Below, piece after piece: positions 1 through 8,635 of a DNA stretch of 64,000 nt. Position numbers and translations under genes: made by a program. The stretch spans positions 194,682 to 258,681 of the forward strand of contig JAAHFN010000009.1 of assembly GCA_010672965.1 (NCBI GenBank), given 5' to 3'. The notes under the pieces were generated by a model. The model was not told the DNA's origin, made no database searches, and saw nothing but the letters and a program-made list of their open reading frames with translations. The number at the start of each line of letters is the position of its first letter. Positions within the stretch are counted from its first letter, which is position 1. This DNA comes from Oscillatoria sp. SIO1A7. GTDB taxonomy: Bacteria > Cyanobacteriota > Cyanobacteriia > Cyanobacteriales > Laspinemataceae.

Positions 1-992
1 CTGGCTTCTTCGCGATAGATTTTAGCCAGCTCTGCAAACTGAACCAAAGCCTGCTCGTTATTGTTTTTGAGGAACATCATCAACTGAACGTCGGAAGTAT
101 TGCCATGAGCCATAATCCGATCCAGATATCCGGGACATATCTCTAAAATGGATGTCAGCAATACCGTGCGCTCCCCAGCATTCCAGCCTACGGAAATCTG
201 AAAATCTCGCAGCTCGATCGCCTTGACATAGACAATATTGTTGTAGTTGATGCGTCTTACCTGAGGAGAAACAGATAAATCTATGCCCAAGCTATCGACG
301 AGATCTATAGGTATGTAAGAGTTGCCATTGACGATAATCCCCTGTTCCCCGTATTTCTGGCCATTAATATTAATGTCGATCGCAGGATAATTAGTCCGGG
401 AGGGTGGGGGATTGATGACTGGATCGGTAACGCTTGCGCCTACCCAGGCAGCTAGACCCTCAGCAATTCCCACGGCAAAATCTCGACGCCGATTTTGAAG
501 TAAGAAGCGATCCTCTGGGTTGGTCAGGAAGCCGACTTCTAGGAGTAGGGAAGGAATCCAAATCTGGCGACAAAAGGCTAAACTGCCGATGCCCGCTACT
601 GTATCCGGCTGGGCTCCCCGATTGGGTAGCTGGGGAACCCGCCGCAATAGTGCTAGGAGCATTTGTTCCCCGTCCTGTTGCCGTTCGGAATTTTTGGCAA
701 TGTAATAAGCTGTGGCCCCTCGTAGTTCGGGGTTGGAAAAAGAGTCGGCGTGGATTTCCAGAGCTACATCGCCAGTACGGGCGCGGCCATTAATCCAATC
801 AATAGTCTGTATCAGACTCAGATCGTCGGGGACAGAGAGGACCTCCAATTTGCGCGATCGCAATTGGGAGACAATCAGATCCCTGAGCAAGATCATTTCT
901 CTGGCTTCGGTTGTATTGCCAGCGATCGTTCCCGGGTCGAGCGCTCCACCTTCATAACCCCCATGACCTGCAGAAAGAAAAATTCGCCCCAT
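1..992 (-). CDS. tftA: N-acetylmuramoyl-L-alanine amidase, TftA-like (3' end beyond window)
   Basis: Zinc amidase that cuts the bond between N-acetylmuramic acid and the peptide stem of peptidoglycan. The first 170 residues are an Amidase_3 domain: zinc ligands H10 (SAGHGG), E29 and H81 (EIHAD), catalytic E152 (LLEVGF). A second domain (about residues 190-290), with the motifs YPAIDININGQKYGEQGI and ICPGYLDRIMAHG, matches my memory of the hormogonium tapered-terminus morphoprotein TftA of Nostoc, which continues into a C-terminal glucosaminidase-like domain. That part lies outside the window. No signal peptide is visible, as in TftA. The start ATG at 992 has GAGGT about 14 bases upstream. In Nostoc, TftA shapes the tapered ends of hormogonia; that role is assumed here, not shown. 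Confidence 0.82.
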   Translation of the reverse strand, partial: MGRIFLSAGHGGYEGGALDPGTIAGNTTEAREMILLRDLIVSQLRSRKLEVLSVPDDLSLIQTIDWINGRARTGDVALEIHADSFSNPELRGATAYYIAKNSERQQDGEQMLLALLRRVPQLPNRGAQPDTVAGIGSLAFCRQIWIPSLLLEVGFLTNPEDRFLLQNRRRDFAVGIAEGLAAWVGASVTDPVINPPPSRTNYPAIDININGQKYGEQGIIVNGNSYIPIDLVDSLGIDLSVSPQVRRINYNNIVYVKAIELRDFQISVGWNAGERTVLLTSILEICPGYLDRIMAHGNTSDVQLMMFLKNNNEQALVQFAELAKIYREEA

Positions 993-1374
993 AATTAATA
1001 ATTTTTACCTCAGAGACCACAAATAACCAATTAGAAACCCACCGGGGTAGGTTGGGGTTTCTAGCGCTTGAATTCTTCTGCAAGAAGCAGCGACCTGTCA
1101 AGTATCTTAACACCCAGGGCAAGTCTAGGGTGTGGGGTGTAGGGTGTAGGGTGTAGGGAAATTTCCTGCTATTTTCTCCGTTCGCGTTGGCGTCTCCGTA
1201 AGGAGAATCGCGCTTCGGGAGTAGGAAAGTTCTACAGCTTAGTTGGTTTCGGGTTTTCAGCGTAAAGATACCCGGTTGTCACTAAAACGACGAAAAAGCC
1301 AAGGAAGTCAACACCCTACATTTAGAATTTATGCGTAAGTCCTAAAACTAAAAAACTATACAGTGAGGTTTTAT
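993..1374. repeat. Intergenic repeat cluster between tftA and the Uma2 gene
   Basis: No gene is seen here. From left to right it holds a GTAGGGT heptamer run (about 1129-1158), a copy of the motif that includes CTCCGTAAGGAGAATCGC (about 1183-1212), one copy of a roughly 100-bp repeat (about 1221-1320, with ACCCGGTTGTCAC and GTCAACACCCTAC, seen again near 17.3 and 18.0 kb), and a solitary right end of the TGCGTAAGTCCT MITE at 1332-1343. Confidence 0.7.
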
Positions 1375-1938
1375 ATGACAACGCTGACAATAAAGAGTTG
1401 TAGCGATCGCGAATTTATGGCATTGTCCAAAAACGGACATAACTATGAGTGGGTGAATGGAGAATTGCTGGACATGGGCAATTCAGGGATGAAGCATGGT
1501 GGAATTGGTTCATTCTTAGGTGGACTTTTGGCAATTTATGTTCGTCAGAATAAATTGGGGATTGTATGCGATTATAGTACGGCCTTTGTGTTGAAAACCG
1601 GAAACAAAAGAGCGCCGGATATTTCTTTTGTGGCGAAAGAGAGACTTCAAGGGTTAAAGCGTCCTCCACGGGGTTTGTTTCGAGGTTCTCCCGATCTAGC
1701 GTTTGAAATTATTTCGCCAAACAATACCGTTGAGGAATTGCATGAAAAAATTGTCGAGTATTTTGACAATGAAACTCGGTTATTGTGGGTGATTCATCCC
1801 GATGAGAAATATCTGTTAATTTACCATTCGCCCGAACCCGATCGGTTTCTTACTTCTCAAGACACCTTTGAAGGGGAAGCAATTGTGCCTGGGTTTTCTG
1901 TAGCTGTGGCGGAGTTGTTTGAGGAATGGGATTTTTAA
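1375..1938 (+). CDS. Uma2 family endonuclease-like protein (DUF820)
   Basis: 187 residues of the Uma2/DUF820 family, PD-(D/E)XK-fold proteins that are greatly expanded in cyanobacteria. Family features: YEWVNGEL near residue 25, the APDISFV strand (catalytic Asp), and LAFEIISPNNT followed by KIVEYFDNETRLLWVIHPDEK. The ATG at 1375 is preferred to the upstream in-frame GTG at 1363, because GTGAGG lies at ribosome-binding distance from the ATG. Molecular function is poorly established; nuclease activity is inferred from the fold. It heads a cluster of small TA-like genes. Confidence 0.8.
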   Translation: MTTLTIKSCSDREFMALSKNGHNYEWVNGELLDMGNSGMKHGGIGSFLGGLLAIYVRQNKLGIVCDYSTAFVLKTGNKRAPDISFVAKERLQGLKRPPRGLFRGSPDLAFEIISPNNTVEELHEKIVEYFDNETRLLWVIHPDEKYLLIYHSPEPDRFLTSQDTFEGEAIVPGFSVAVAELFEEWDF

Positions 1939-2061
1939 GGATAGAGGGCGATCGCTACTTAGAGGGCGATCGCTCAATAATCCCAAATCGCCGGTTTTTC
2001 GACCAGTATCAAGCGATCGCTCCATCAGCCACTTTGGTACATTCCTTTCCCAATCCTTACC

Positions 2062-2400
2062 ATGACAGCAATCACCAGCAATATCAAACTACCTTTAGAA
2101 CAAATTCAGCAGTTTTGCCAACGCTGGCATATCGTAGAATTTGCCCTGTTTGGCTCTGTCTTGCGCGATGACTTTAGCCCCGATAGCGACATTGACGTGC
2201 TAGTTACTTTTGATGTTCGATTTCATAGGGGTTTAGCCGAAACTTTAGAAATGCGTCAGGAGTTGCAAGATCTCTTCGAACGCCCAGTTGATTTAATTGT
2301 TAAAGCCTCCATAGAACGCAGTCAAAACTGGCTGCGCCGCCAAAATATACTAGAATCTGCACGAGTTATCTATGCCACGCGATCTAGAATCTCTAATTGA
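2062..2400 (+). CDS. mntA: MNT-type nucleotidyltransferase (antitoxin of a HEPN/MNT pair)
   Basis: Minimal nucleotidyltransferase of 112 residues with the polymerase-beta signature G31-S32 followed by D43-x-D45 (FGSVLRDDFSPDSDIDVLV). In the characterised HepT/MntA systems this protein neutralises its HEPN partner by adding AMP residues to a tyrosine near the HEPN active site. Its last 29 bases overlap the HEPN gene at 2372, the usual arrangement of such pairs. All key residues are present, so the pair looks intact. Confidence 0.85.
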   Translation: MTAITSNIKLPLEQIQQFCQRWHIVEFALFGSVLRDDFSPDSDIDVLVTFDVRFHRGLAETLEMRQELQDLFERPVDLIVKASIERSQNWLRRQNILESARVIYATRSRISN

Positions 2401-2716
2401 TATCGAACAAGCCGCCCAGCGCATCGTGCGCTTTGCCAGCGGTGTTGACCGAAATGCTCTAATCGCTAACGATGAAAAGGTTTCAGCAATTCTTTATCAA
2501 ATTACAATTATTGGGGAAGCCACAAAACGCCTGTCAATGCAGTTTCGCGAACAACACCCAGAAATACCTTGGCGCAACTTGGCGGGAATGCGCGATGTAA
2601 TTGTCCATGAATACGATGAAGTTGATTTCGATATTGTTTGGGACGTAATCCAACGCGAAATTCCTCAACTAATCCTGCAGATCGAACCACTGGTCATTAG
2701 TTCTCAAGAGCCATAG
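2372..2716 (+). CDS. hepT: HEPN domain RNase toxin (DUF86, HepT-like)
   Basis: All-helical HEPN/DUF86 protein of 114 residues, expected to be a metal-independent RNase. The R-x4-H catalytic motif is R74-DVIV-H79, followed by Y81, the tyrosine AMPylated by MntA in studied pairs. The motif IGEATKRLS in the central helix is typical of the family. It starts inside the nucleotidyltransferase gene (29-bp overlap), so translation is probably coupled. Function is inferred from family and context. Confidence 0.85.
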   Translation: MPRDLESLIDIEQAAQRIVRFASGVDRNALIANDEKVSAILYQITIIGEATKRLSMQFREQHPEIPWRNLAGMRDVIVHEYDEVDFDIVWDVIQREIPQLILQIEPLVISSQEP

Positions 2717-2769
2717 CCGCCCACGTCCAACTTTTGCAATGTTTAGCGGAACCGCCTCAGCAGAGTAAG

Positions 2770-3044
2770 ATGAGTGCCGAAGAAGTGCAGTTGCTTATTG
2801 AGATGATTCGGCACCATCTACATGAAGACGATCGCGTTCGTTTAAACATATTGCGCGATCGCTCTTTATTCGGCGACGCGATCGCTCTTTATTCGGCGAA
2901 CTGACCGAAACCGAACATCAAGAATTGATTCGTTACGAAGACTTGCTAGAGCAACAGAGAGTCAAGCGGTTAGAAGCGCTGATGGAGTTAGCAAAAATTA
3001 GAAAGAAATGCTGGCAACAGACACTCCTCCATAAAGAACATTAA
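2770..3044 (+). pseudogene. Small hypothetical gene broken by a 23-bp tandem duplication
   Basis: Reading from the ATG at 2770 gives MSAEEVQLLIEMIRHHLHED and onward to a stop just after a HIP1 site. The 23 bases at 2855-2877 are repeated at 2878-2900, differing only in the last base. Removing one copy restores a single frame that continues through GELTETEHQELIRYEDLLEQ to the stop at 3042-3044, giving a helical charged protein of about 83 residues. I do not recognise the family. The stop overlaps that of the convergent DUF2283 gene. Confidence 0.7.
2855..2900 (+). repeat. 23-bp direct tandem duplication containing HIP1
   Basis: Two adjacent copies of a 23-bp unit beginning GCGATCGCTCTTTATT. 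The copies are identical except for the final base (C versus A). 23 is not a multiple of three, so the duplication frameshifts the surrounding reading frame. The duplicated segment starts at the HIP1 palindrome. Confidence 0.9.
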
Positions 3045-3241
3045 GTTGCGATCGTTAGCATAAGGTCTTGAGGATTAAAGAGTTTGCGTTTAGAGGCATT
3101 GATAATTTCGATGCTAACGGGCTCGTCATTTTCGTCATAACTGACAATGACCCCTCCAGGTTCGGAAATAGCATTAACTGGAAACCCATCGCGCAACGTA
3201 AACATCAGAATGTCTGCTTCGGCATCGTACTTAACTTTCAT
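3041..3241 (-). CDS. DUF2283 domain protein (probable antitoxin-like partner)
   Basis: 66 residues with the DUF2283 pattern: MKVKYDAEADIL, then a strand with VNAISEPGGVIVSYDENDEPVSIEIINAS. An AGGAG ribosome-binding site precedes the ATG. It overlaps the upstream DUF4258 gene by 11 bp, and DUF4258/DUF2283 neighbours recur in bacterial genomes as TA-like pairs. Its exact role is not established. Confidence 0.8.
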   Translation of the reverse strand: MKVKYDAEADILMFTLRDGFPVNAISEPGGVIVSYDENDEPVSIEIINASKRKLFNPQDLMLTIAT

Positions 3242-3497
3242 GGTTATTCTCCTGCCAATATCGCTTGATTTGATTCGTCCAGTACAGGGTTAAGATTCGC
3301 TTGGTGTTGCCAATTTCAACAAATGGGACTCTCAGAAGACCGTTGCCTCGTTTGACTTGAGCCACCCAAACATCGTCTTCCAAAATAATCTGTTGAGGAT
3401 TAGTGACAGCCGCCTCGATCTCTTCTCTGGTAATTCCCAATCGCTCGCTCCATTGTTGCTGCCTTTCCTCAGCGTGTTTTGTCCAAACAATCTGCAT
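3231..3497 (-). CDS. DUF4258 domain protein (RelE-like toxin candidate)
   Basis: 88 residues. WTKHAEERQQQWSERLGIT is the N-terminal H-A-xxR motif of the DUF4258 family, followed by the beta-rich section ILEDDVWVAQVKRG and RILTLYWTNQIKRYW. The fold is thought to resemble RelE/ParE toxins. GAGGAAAG precedes the ATG. It is first in a two-gene unit with DUF2283. Toxin activity is inferred from this pairing only. Confidence 0.75.
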   Translation of the reverse strand: MQIVWTKHAEERQQQWSERLGITREEIEAAVTNPQQIILEDDVWVAQVKRGNGLLRVPFVEIGNTKRILTLYWTNQIKRYWQENNHES

Positions 3498-3503
3498 CTT
3501 TCC

Positions 3504-3719
3504 TCATGCTCCCGATTCCTCTGTTGGTTCCATTTTTAATGCACTTTGTATTTTTAATTGTAACACCTCGCAGCCCCCCCCCGGACGCAAATCCACAGTC
3601 AAAGTCAGGTAATAGAAGTCAAACTGCTCCCGCATCTGTTGCCTATAGATCTCGTTAAGTTCGGTTGCGCTATTTTTGAAGGTATCTTCTGCGAGCCGAA
3701 CCAACCTGTCTCCGGTCAT
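3504..3719 (-). CDS. Hypothetical protein of 71 residues
   Basis: Begins MTGDRLVRLAEDTFKNSATELNE and includes MREQFDFYYLTLTVDLRPGGGCEVL. The ATG at 3719 is chosen over the TTG at 3731; neither has a clear ribosome-binding site. It lies 6 bp upstream of, and in the same direction as, the DUF4258 gene, so it may be co-transcribed with the TA-like pair. No family recognised. It could still be a chance frame, but composition looks protein-like. Confidence 0.45.
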   Translation of the reverse strand: MTGDRLVRLAEDTFKNSATELNEIYRQQMREQFDFYYLTLTVDLRPGGGCEVLQLKIQSALKMEPTEESGA

Positions 3720-3752
3720 TCTAGGGCGCAAATTAATTCTCTTGAGAGTCTT

Positions 3753-3787
3753 TTCCCTACACTCTACACCCTACACCCTACACCCTA
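3753..3787. repeat. CCCTACA heptamer repeats
   Basis: Short run of the period-7 unit CCCTACA(C) at the 3' end of the second Uma2 gene, same family as the runs at 1.1, 13, 29.6, 33.8 and 42 kb. Confidence 0.8.
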
Positions 3788-4360
3788 GCTAGGAAACACC
3801 TGAGACAAATCGAGGGCTAAGTCAGGGAAACCGGGGAGAGGCACCGTTGCCCTGGGTAAGGCAATGCGCTTGCTAGCATAGCCAAACTTACCTTGCGGGT
3901 TTCGATATGGCTCGCTATACATTTCTAAAATATTATCGACTAAGTTGAAAATCCAGTAATCGTTAATTTCATTTTCGGCATAGAGGGATAATTTCGTTTC
4001 CCTATCGAACCTCAATGTTGACTCAGAAATCTCAATTAATAAAAAAATATCCGCCGGTTCGGGATGATTGGCCAAGTAAAAGTCAGAACGGTTGCGGACA
4101 ATAGACACATCTGGCTGAGGCTCGCTATCCGCCGGCAAGATAATTGGTTCTTGTCCGCGCACAATCGCTAATTCCCCCAAGAGAATCGTTAAAGTCCGAA
4201 CCAAAAGTACATTACAGACCGAGTGAGGTGTTTTTTTAGTTGGCATCTGGATGATTTCTCCCCGAATCAATTCTAGGCGATCGTCTGGCTCGAAAAATCC
4301 TAGTTCTGCCAGACGGTGATATTCGTCAATGGTAAAGCGTTTGCGAGTAGCGGTAATCAT
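3785..4360 (-). CDS. Uma2 family endonuclease-like protein (DUF820)
   Basis: 191 residues, canonical Uma2 architecture: RFTIDEYHRLAELGFFEPDDRLELIRGEII, then SEPQPDVSIVRNR with the catalytic-type Asp, then IFLLIEISESTLRFDRETKLSLYAENEINDYWI. It is a different subfamily from the copy at 1375. Its 3' end abuts CCCTACA repeats. No strong ribosome-binding site is visible before the ATG. The 249-bp gap to the next gene holds nothing I can support. Confidence 0.85.
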   Translation of the reverse strand: MITATRKRFTIDEYHRLAELGFFEPDDRLELIRGEIIQMPTKKTPHSVCNVLLVRTLTILLGELAIVRGQEPIILPADSEPQPDVSIVRNRSDFYLANHPEPADIFLLIEISESTLRFDRETKLSLYAENEINDYWIFNLVDNILEMYSEPYRNPQGKFGYASKRIALPRATVPLPGFPDLALDLSQVFPS

Positions 4361-4608
4361 GGTTTAATTCGCCTTAAAGATGATGATTAGTTTCCCTATA
4401 CTTAATTTAAATTTTGAATGTAAATTTAGCGATCGCACCCTTATGCTTGCCTCTAAATCATTCGTACAAAAATTTTTAGGGGCAGCCCTATTGGCTGCCG
4501 CATCGCCTTTGCTGTTTTTCAATGTGAGACTTATAGCATTTACTCCTCAAATTAGAAGGGAGCATACTTCATTATAGCGAATCGGTTCTTCTTTTACAAT
4601 AAATCGCC

Positions 4609-5865
4609 TTACTCATCTTCAAAAATAGCACCGCGCTGTTTTAAATCCCGCTCCAGTTCCTCAGAGATTCCCCGATCTTTCTTAAAGCGGGCTGCCGTAA
4701 CATTCGCCCCTGCTAGATTGGCTCCGGTTAGAGTTGTTAGCACTAAACCAGCTTGATGCAAATCTGCATTAGTCAGATTGGCATCAGTCAGATCCGCATC
4801 GCTTAAATTGGCATTGCTCAGATTTGCCTCTTGCAGATTTGCGCCAGCGAGATTGGCACCGCCTAAATTAGCTAAGGCCAGAGAGCAGCGTTGTAGGTTA
4901 GCACTTTTGAGATTGGCATCGCCGAGCATGGCACCGCTGAGATCGGCACCAGCGAGACTAGCTCCGCTGAGATCGGCATTATTAAGATTGGTATCGGTTA
5001 AATCGCTACCGCGCAGATTGGCTCTAGTGAGATTGATTCCGCTCAGATCGATATCTCTCAAATCGGTGGCAACTAATTTGGCAGCAACGAAATCTCGCTC
5101 GGGATTGAGTTCGGCAAGGTTGGCTAAGGCTAAAAAGTCGCGATCGCCAGCTTTTAAAACCCGAGCGATCGCCGCTTCTAGCTCGGACAAGTCTGCATCG
5201 GAAATCTCGACTGCATCGGCGCTAACTTTTGGTGGTTCTGAAAACGAACTGTATTGTAGTTCCAGCCGACTCGCATAAGCCTGGAATTTCTTTTGGAGCA
5301 GAAATTGAATTAGCTTTTGCTCCAAAATCGCGTGTTTGTTGGGGTTAATATCATGGGGCCACAATCCCTCTGCCTCAATCGATCGCAGATCGGTCTTTTC
5401 TATCTCGAAGATGGCTTCTATAGAAATGGGGCGGGTCTGCGAGCTTTCCTTTGCTTGTAGAGCGAGGAGTTTGACTGATTCAAGGGAACCATTTAGCACA
5501 GAGGAGCCGCTTTGGGGTGCAAAAATCCAAGTAGGTTCTGCTTCTGTGCCAGCGGTTTGCACCTGACAGGGTAGAGCGGCTGCGGTGCTATTTATCGTCG
5601 TCAAGAGCGATCGCCAGCCCGGAATTATTGTGGCCCCATCTATTTTCAGCTTCAATTTGCCCCCAGCGAGGCCAAACTTAAAACGACCATCCCCAAGCTT
5701 CTGCCAGGGTTCGCGAAAGTCGAGGGTTAAATATAAGTCAAGAAACTGGGTGCTATCGGACTTTTCTGGCTGCGACTTGCCAGTTAACTCGATCGCGAGG
5801 CAGTTTGCCCCTACTGTCTTGGACCCAGACATCTGGGAGCGTAGTTCTTGCATGGGTGGCATCAT
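4609..5865 (-). CDS. Pentapeptide repeat protein with a novel N-terminal domain
   Basis: 418 residues. The N-terminal 230 residues are a mixed domain I do not recognise (LDLYLTLDFREPWQKLGDGRFKFGL near the start, then SRLELQYSSFSEPP). The C-terminal part, about residues 250-390, is an uninterrupted set of A(D/N)LxX pentapeptide repeats (LSGADLSGAMLGDANLKSANL and so on), expected to form a right-handed quadrilateral beta-helix. It ends with a charged tail. The start ATG at 5865 has AGGGA 7 bases upstream; the longer frame from a TTG at 5883 is less likely. No signal peptide is visible, so it is probably cytoplasmic. Function unknown. Confidence 0.8.
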   Translation of the reverse strand: MMPPMQELRSQMSGSKTVGANCLAIELTGKSQPEKSDSTQFLDLYLTLDFREPWQKLGDGRFKFGLAGGKLKLKIDGATIIPGWRSLLTTINSTAAALPCQVQTAGTEAEPTWIFAPQSGSSVLNGSLESVKLLALQAKESSQTRPISIEAIFEIEKTDLRSIEAEGLWPHDINPNKHAILEQKLIQFLLQKKFQAYASRLELQYSSFSEPPKVSADAVEISDADLSELEAAIARVLKAGDRDFLALANLAELNPERDFVAAKLVATDLRDIDLSGINLTRANLRGSDLTDTNLNNADLSGASLAGADLSGAMLGDANLKSANLQRCSLALANLGGANLAGANLQEANLSNANLSDADLTDANLTNADLHQAGLVLTTLTGANLAGANVTAARFKKDRGISEELERDLKQRGAIFEDE

Positions 5866-5923
5866 CTCAGTATCCCTAAGCAATCAAGCTAGCATGACCC
5901 TGCCCCTACTTACAAAAATTAAG

Positions 5924-5953
5924 GGGCGTTACTTCCCCGAGGAAGTAACGCCC
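5924..5953. other. 13-bp perfect hairpin, repeat-like
   Basis: GGGCGTTACTTCC, loop CCGA, then the exact complement. There is no T-run on either strand, so it is not a standard terminator. The surrounding gap (5866-6301) otherwise shows nothing gene-like. Confidence 0.7.
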
Positions 5954-6301
5954 TGCATAAGTGAGATCGGTGAAATGAGTTAATTAGAGTGAATTTTTGT
6001 TTTATCGGTCGGATGCCAAATGAGTAGTATTGCCGAATGTACGGGTATTGCGATTGATTTGCACTTTTTTTTTGCGCTTGTTTTTACATTGGTTTATCCC
6101 AAAAATTGGGTTATCTCTAAGTTATCTCTAAGGTGCGCTGATAGGGCCGAAAGTCTAATGGCTGTTGGCTTCTCTAGTACGCTTCTTTACTACTAGTGCA
6201 GCGTGGCAGAAATAATCCAGAGCGCCCGATCGGGCTGGGAGCCAGAGTACAAAGGCATTTTGACTTATTACCTTGAGACTTTTGACTTCCGCGCAGCGGC
6301 A

Positions 6302-6496
6302 CTAGCTCATGGTGGAAGCAGAGCGATCGTAGCTACTCCGGAAATCAGAGCGGGGTTTGCCTTGGATGTGGCTCCAATATTCCCCAGGGTCCAAACCAAC
6401 CTCCGCAGAAGTGCGAGCGAGCATGGTTTGCTGGCGGTTCTTGACCAGGTGATGATGGCGCATCATCAGAGAGCGAGCTTGTTCTTGAGCAGACAT
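6302..6496 (-). CDS. Small conserved cyanobacterial protein, 64 residues
   Basis: Begins MSAQEQARSLMMRHHHLVKNRQQT and ends GKPRSDFRSSYDRSASTMS. I recall closely similar short proteins in many filamentous cyanobacteria, without a function. A consensus ribosome-binding site AAGGAGG lies 10 bases before the ATG, which favours this frame over the longer opposite-strand frame at 6203-6727. No membrane segment or cysteine. Single gene between repeats. Confidence 0.7.
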   Translation of the reverse strand: MSAQEQARSLMMRHHHLVKNRQQTMLARTSAEVGLDPGEYWSHIQGKPRSDFRSSYDRSASTMS

Positions 6497-6611
6497 TGCG
6501 ATTGCCTCCTTGTTGGAGTTATTTTTTTGCTGTCTTTCTCTAACTATAGCCTAATTTCTGTATTAAATGTTACAAAATGCTTTTTCTTAACAAAAATTCA
6601 CATTCTGGCAG

Positions 6612-6865
6612 CAAGGGGCGATGGGGCGATGGGGCATTGGGCATTGGGGCATTGGGCATTAAGCGATTTTCTTTTTTTCCCAGGAATTAGGGAAATTGCA
6701 GGGTTGAAAGCTAAATCTAGTGTCTGATGCTAGGCAGCGCACCCTACATAAAGACTTAATCGTCGATGCCCAATGCTCGATGCCCGATGCCCGATGCCCG
6801 ATGCCCGATGCCCGATGCCCGATGCCCGATGCCCGATGCCCAGTGCCCAATGCCCAATGCCCAGG
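6612..6865. repeat. GGGCATT and GATGCCC heptamer arrays
   Basis: A short GGGCATT run (6618-6660) and, about 100 bp on, a long near-perfect run of the heptamer GATGCCC (about 6768-6865), which becomes AATGCCC at its right end. The two runs are inverse complements of related units and could pair in a transcript. They sit directly behind the 3' end of the deoxyhypusine-synthase-like gene. Confidence 0.9.
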
Positions 6866-8068
6866 CTAGTTAATGGGAGTACCGCAGGGGTAGGTTGCCA
6901 CTGGTATTTCTAGAGGGGCATTGCCAAGATTCTTGGGCAAAAACTTATCGGCCTTAGCCAACTCATAGTCGAGCTTGAGTTTGGCGAGCATTTCCTCTCG
7001 GCGATCGTATAAACGCTTTAAAGGACGGGGCGGGCACTGTTTCATCACATAGGCGGTGATGATGGGCAGGGCAATAGTGCTATCGGTATAGCAAACAATA
7101 GTTTTCGGCAAATCGTTGGGCTCTACTTTGCCCCAACTGACTGCTTCGCCAGGAGTGGCACCGGATAGACCTCCGGTATCCGGGCGGGCATCGGTGATTT
7201 GGACGAAGTAATCGTGACCCCGTTCTTCCAAACCCAAAACTTCGTGAATTTGGGGCTGAGTTTGCAGCAGAAAGTTTTTGGGACTGCCGCCGCCGAGGAT
7301 TATCGCTGCGCTCTGACCGGGAATAGTTTTGTCATTGCCAGTTTTGTCATTGCCAGTCGGGTTATTTCGGGCTGCATAGGCGATCGCTGCTGTTTCGTTC
7401 GTGTCGATCGCCGAATCCAGCACCAAATCCGAACCTTCCAGAGCCATCGCTGCCACATTCATGCCAATAGAACTATCTCCAGGGGAAGAAGTATAGATTG
7501 GAACATCACATTCATACGCAGTCGCTAGCAAGCAAGAATGCTGTATGCCCAGTTCTCGTTCTACTTCGCGGATATACTTACCCAGAAGATAGTGAAACTC
7601 AGCGGTTCCCATGCGCTTCTGAAACTCTTTACCTCGCAGAATTTGTCGGATAAAGGCATCAGTCTGCAGCAAAACATCGTACTCAAAAATGATATCGTAA
7701 ATGCGAATCTGCTGCTGCTGTCGCAATCGAACATCATCAGCAAAAGGACTGCCAGCGTAAAGGCTTAAACCCAAACCATAATGTAAGTCGTGATAGAGAT
7801 TTGCCCCAGTGCTGATGATGTAATCTATAAAGCCATTGCGCGCCAATGGTGCTAGAGCCGACACCCCAAATCCTGCTGGGGTCATAGCGCCAGAAAGACT
7901 CAATCCGACTGTAACGCCCTCGCGCATAACTTCCAAACTAAGTAACTGACAAATTTCGCGCAGTCGAGCGGAATTATATGCAGTGAAATAACCGTCAATC
8001 AGATCGGCAATGCTAATGTTGGCCGTGATTGGGGTTGGTGCAATCCTATGGACGAGCTTTTTAGACAT
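6866..8068 (-). CDS. Deoxyhypusine synthase-like protein, probable homospermidine synthase
   Basis: 400 residues, NAD-dependent spermidine aminobutyl-transferase fold. The active-site lysine is K314 in GEAVSWGKV, equivalent to the K329 motif of human deoxyhypusine synthase. Nucleotide-binding motifs [10 protein letters not shown] and STGANLYHD are present. Bacteria lack eIF5A, and characterised bacterial relatives make homospermidine or related polyamines, so that is the likely product. Residues around 236-247 contain a doubled TGNDK, from a 15-bp tandem duplication in the DNA, which looks recent. GGAG lies 8 bases before the ATG at 8068. It appears monocistronic. Confidence 0.85.
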   Translation of the reverse strand: MSKKLVHRIAPTPITANISIADLIDGYFTAYNSARLREICQLLSLEVMREGVTVGLSLSGAMTPAGFGVSALAPLARNGFIDYIISTGANLYHDLHYGLGLSLYAGSPFADDVRLRQQQQIRIYDIIFEYDVLLQTDAFIRQILRGKEFQKRMGTAEFHYLLGKYIREVERELGIQHSCLLATAYECDVPIYTSSPGDSSIGMNVAAMALEGSDLVLDSAIDTNETAAIAYAARNNPTGNDKTGNDKTIPGQSAAIILGGGSPKNFLLQTQPQIHEVLGLEERGHDYFVQITDARPDTGGLSGATPGEAVSWGKVEPNDLPKTIVCYTDSTIALPIITAYVMKQCPPRPLKRLYDRREEMLAKLKLDYELAKADKFLPKNLGNAPLEIPVATYPCGTPIN

Positions 8069-8352
8069 TTTTAATACTCCTAAACGCCCTTGCTAGACGG
8101 AAGAAACGCCAATATCAAGTTAGAGCGGCAGTCACAATCAATCCTTCGTTGACCGCGTTGACCTGCTCTGTAAAATGCCAGCTCTATAACGATCGCTCCC
8201 TATTCTAATTACGAATAGAGTTGCGATCGCGCAGCCGCCATAGCAGCAATAAGCGATCGCTCCCGATATCCCTAGCCATTGCTGAAACGGACAAAGCTAG
8301 AATCAATATCGCCTCTGCTGCTATCAAAAAAATGTCAAAAAAATTTGCTCTT

Positions 8353-8482
8353 TTGCGAGCGAGATCGACCTAGGTATGCCGTTACCCCCAAATTGGCCGC
8401 GCATAACTGCGCTCTTTTATAGGAGCAAGTCACTGCATACCTTTCCTAACAGGCCGATCTGCACATACTAGGCGCCTCGCAA
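8353..8482. ncRNA. Candidate structured RNA with nested stems
   Basis: Three complementary blocks nest in order: TTGCGAG 8353-8359 with 8476-8482, AGATCG 8362-8367 with 8455-8460, and AGGTATGC 8372-8379 with 8435-8442. Extra flanking pairs (8360-8361 with 8473-8474, and 8369-8371 with 8451-8453) join them. Bulges fall only on the 3' side, and the apical loop is 55 nt with its own GCGC and GCTC/GAGC pairs. The region has no convincing reading frame. The strand is undetermined. No known family matched from memory. Confidence 0.45.
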
Positions 8483-8635
8483 TCATCTGTACGCGATAGC
8501 CCAGGATTACAATCTCGTTTACGCTTCAATGGTACATCTAAATACCATAAAGGTCGCCAAGGATATTCAACTAAAGGAAAATTTTCCAACGTTTCTATTG
8601 CAACCTGACTTTATTCACAAAAAAATCTACTCAAT

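Noticed and set aside
4380-4577. Plus-strand frame of 65 codons with a hydrophobic segment
   Set aside because: No ribosome-binding site, no family, atypical composition.
4778-5278. Plus-strand frame rich in Leu/Arg/Ser/Ala
   Set aside because: Antisense of the pentapeptide repeats; the regularity comes from the opposite strand.
6203-6727. Plus-strand frame of 174 codons
   Set aside because: It runs opposite to the 64-residue gene that has a perfect AAGGAGG site, and its C-terminal half is read from GGGCATT repeats.
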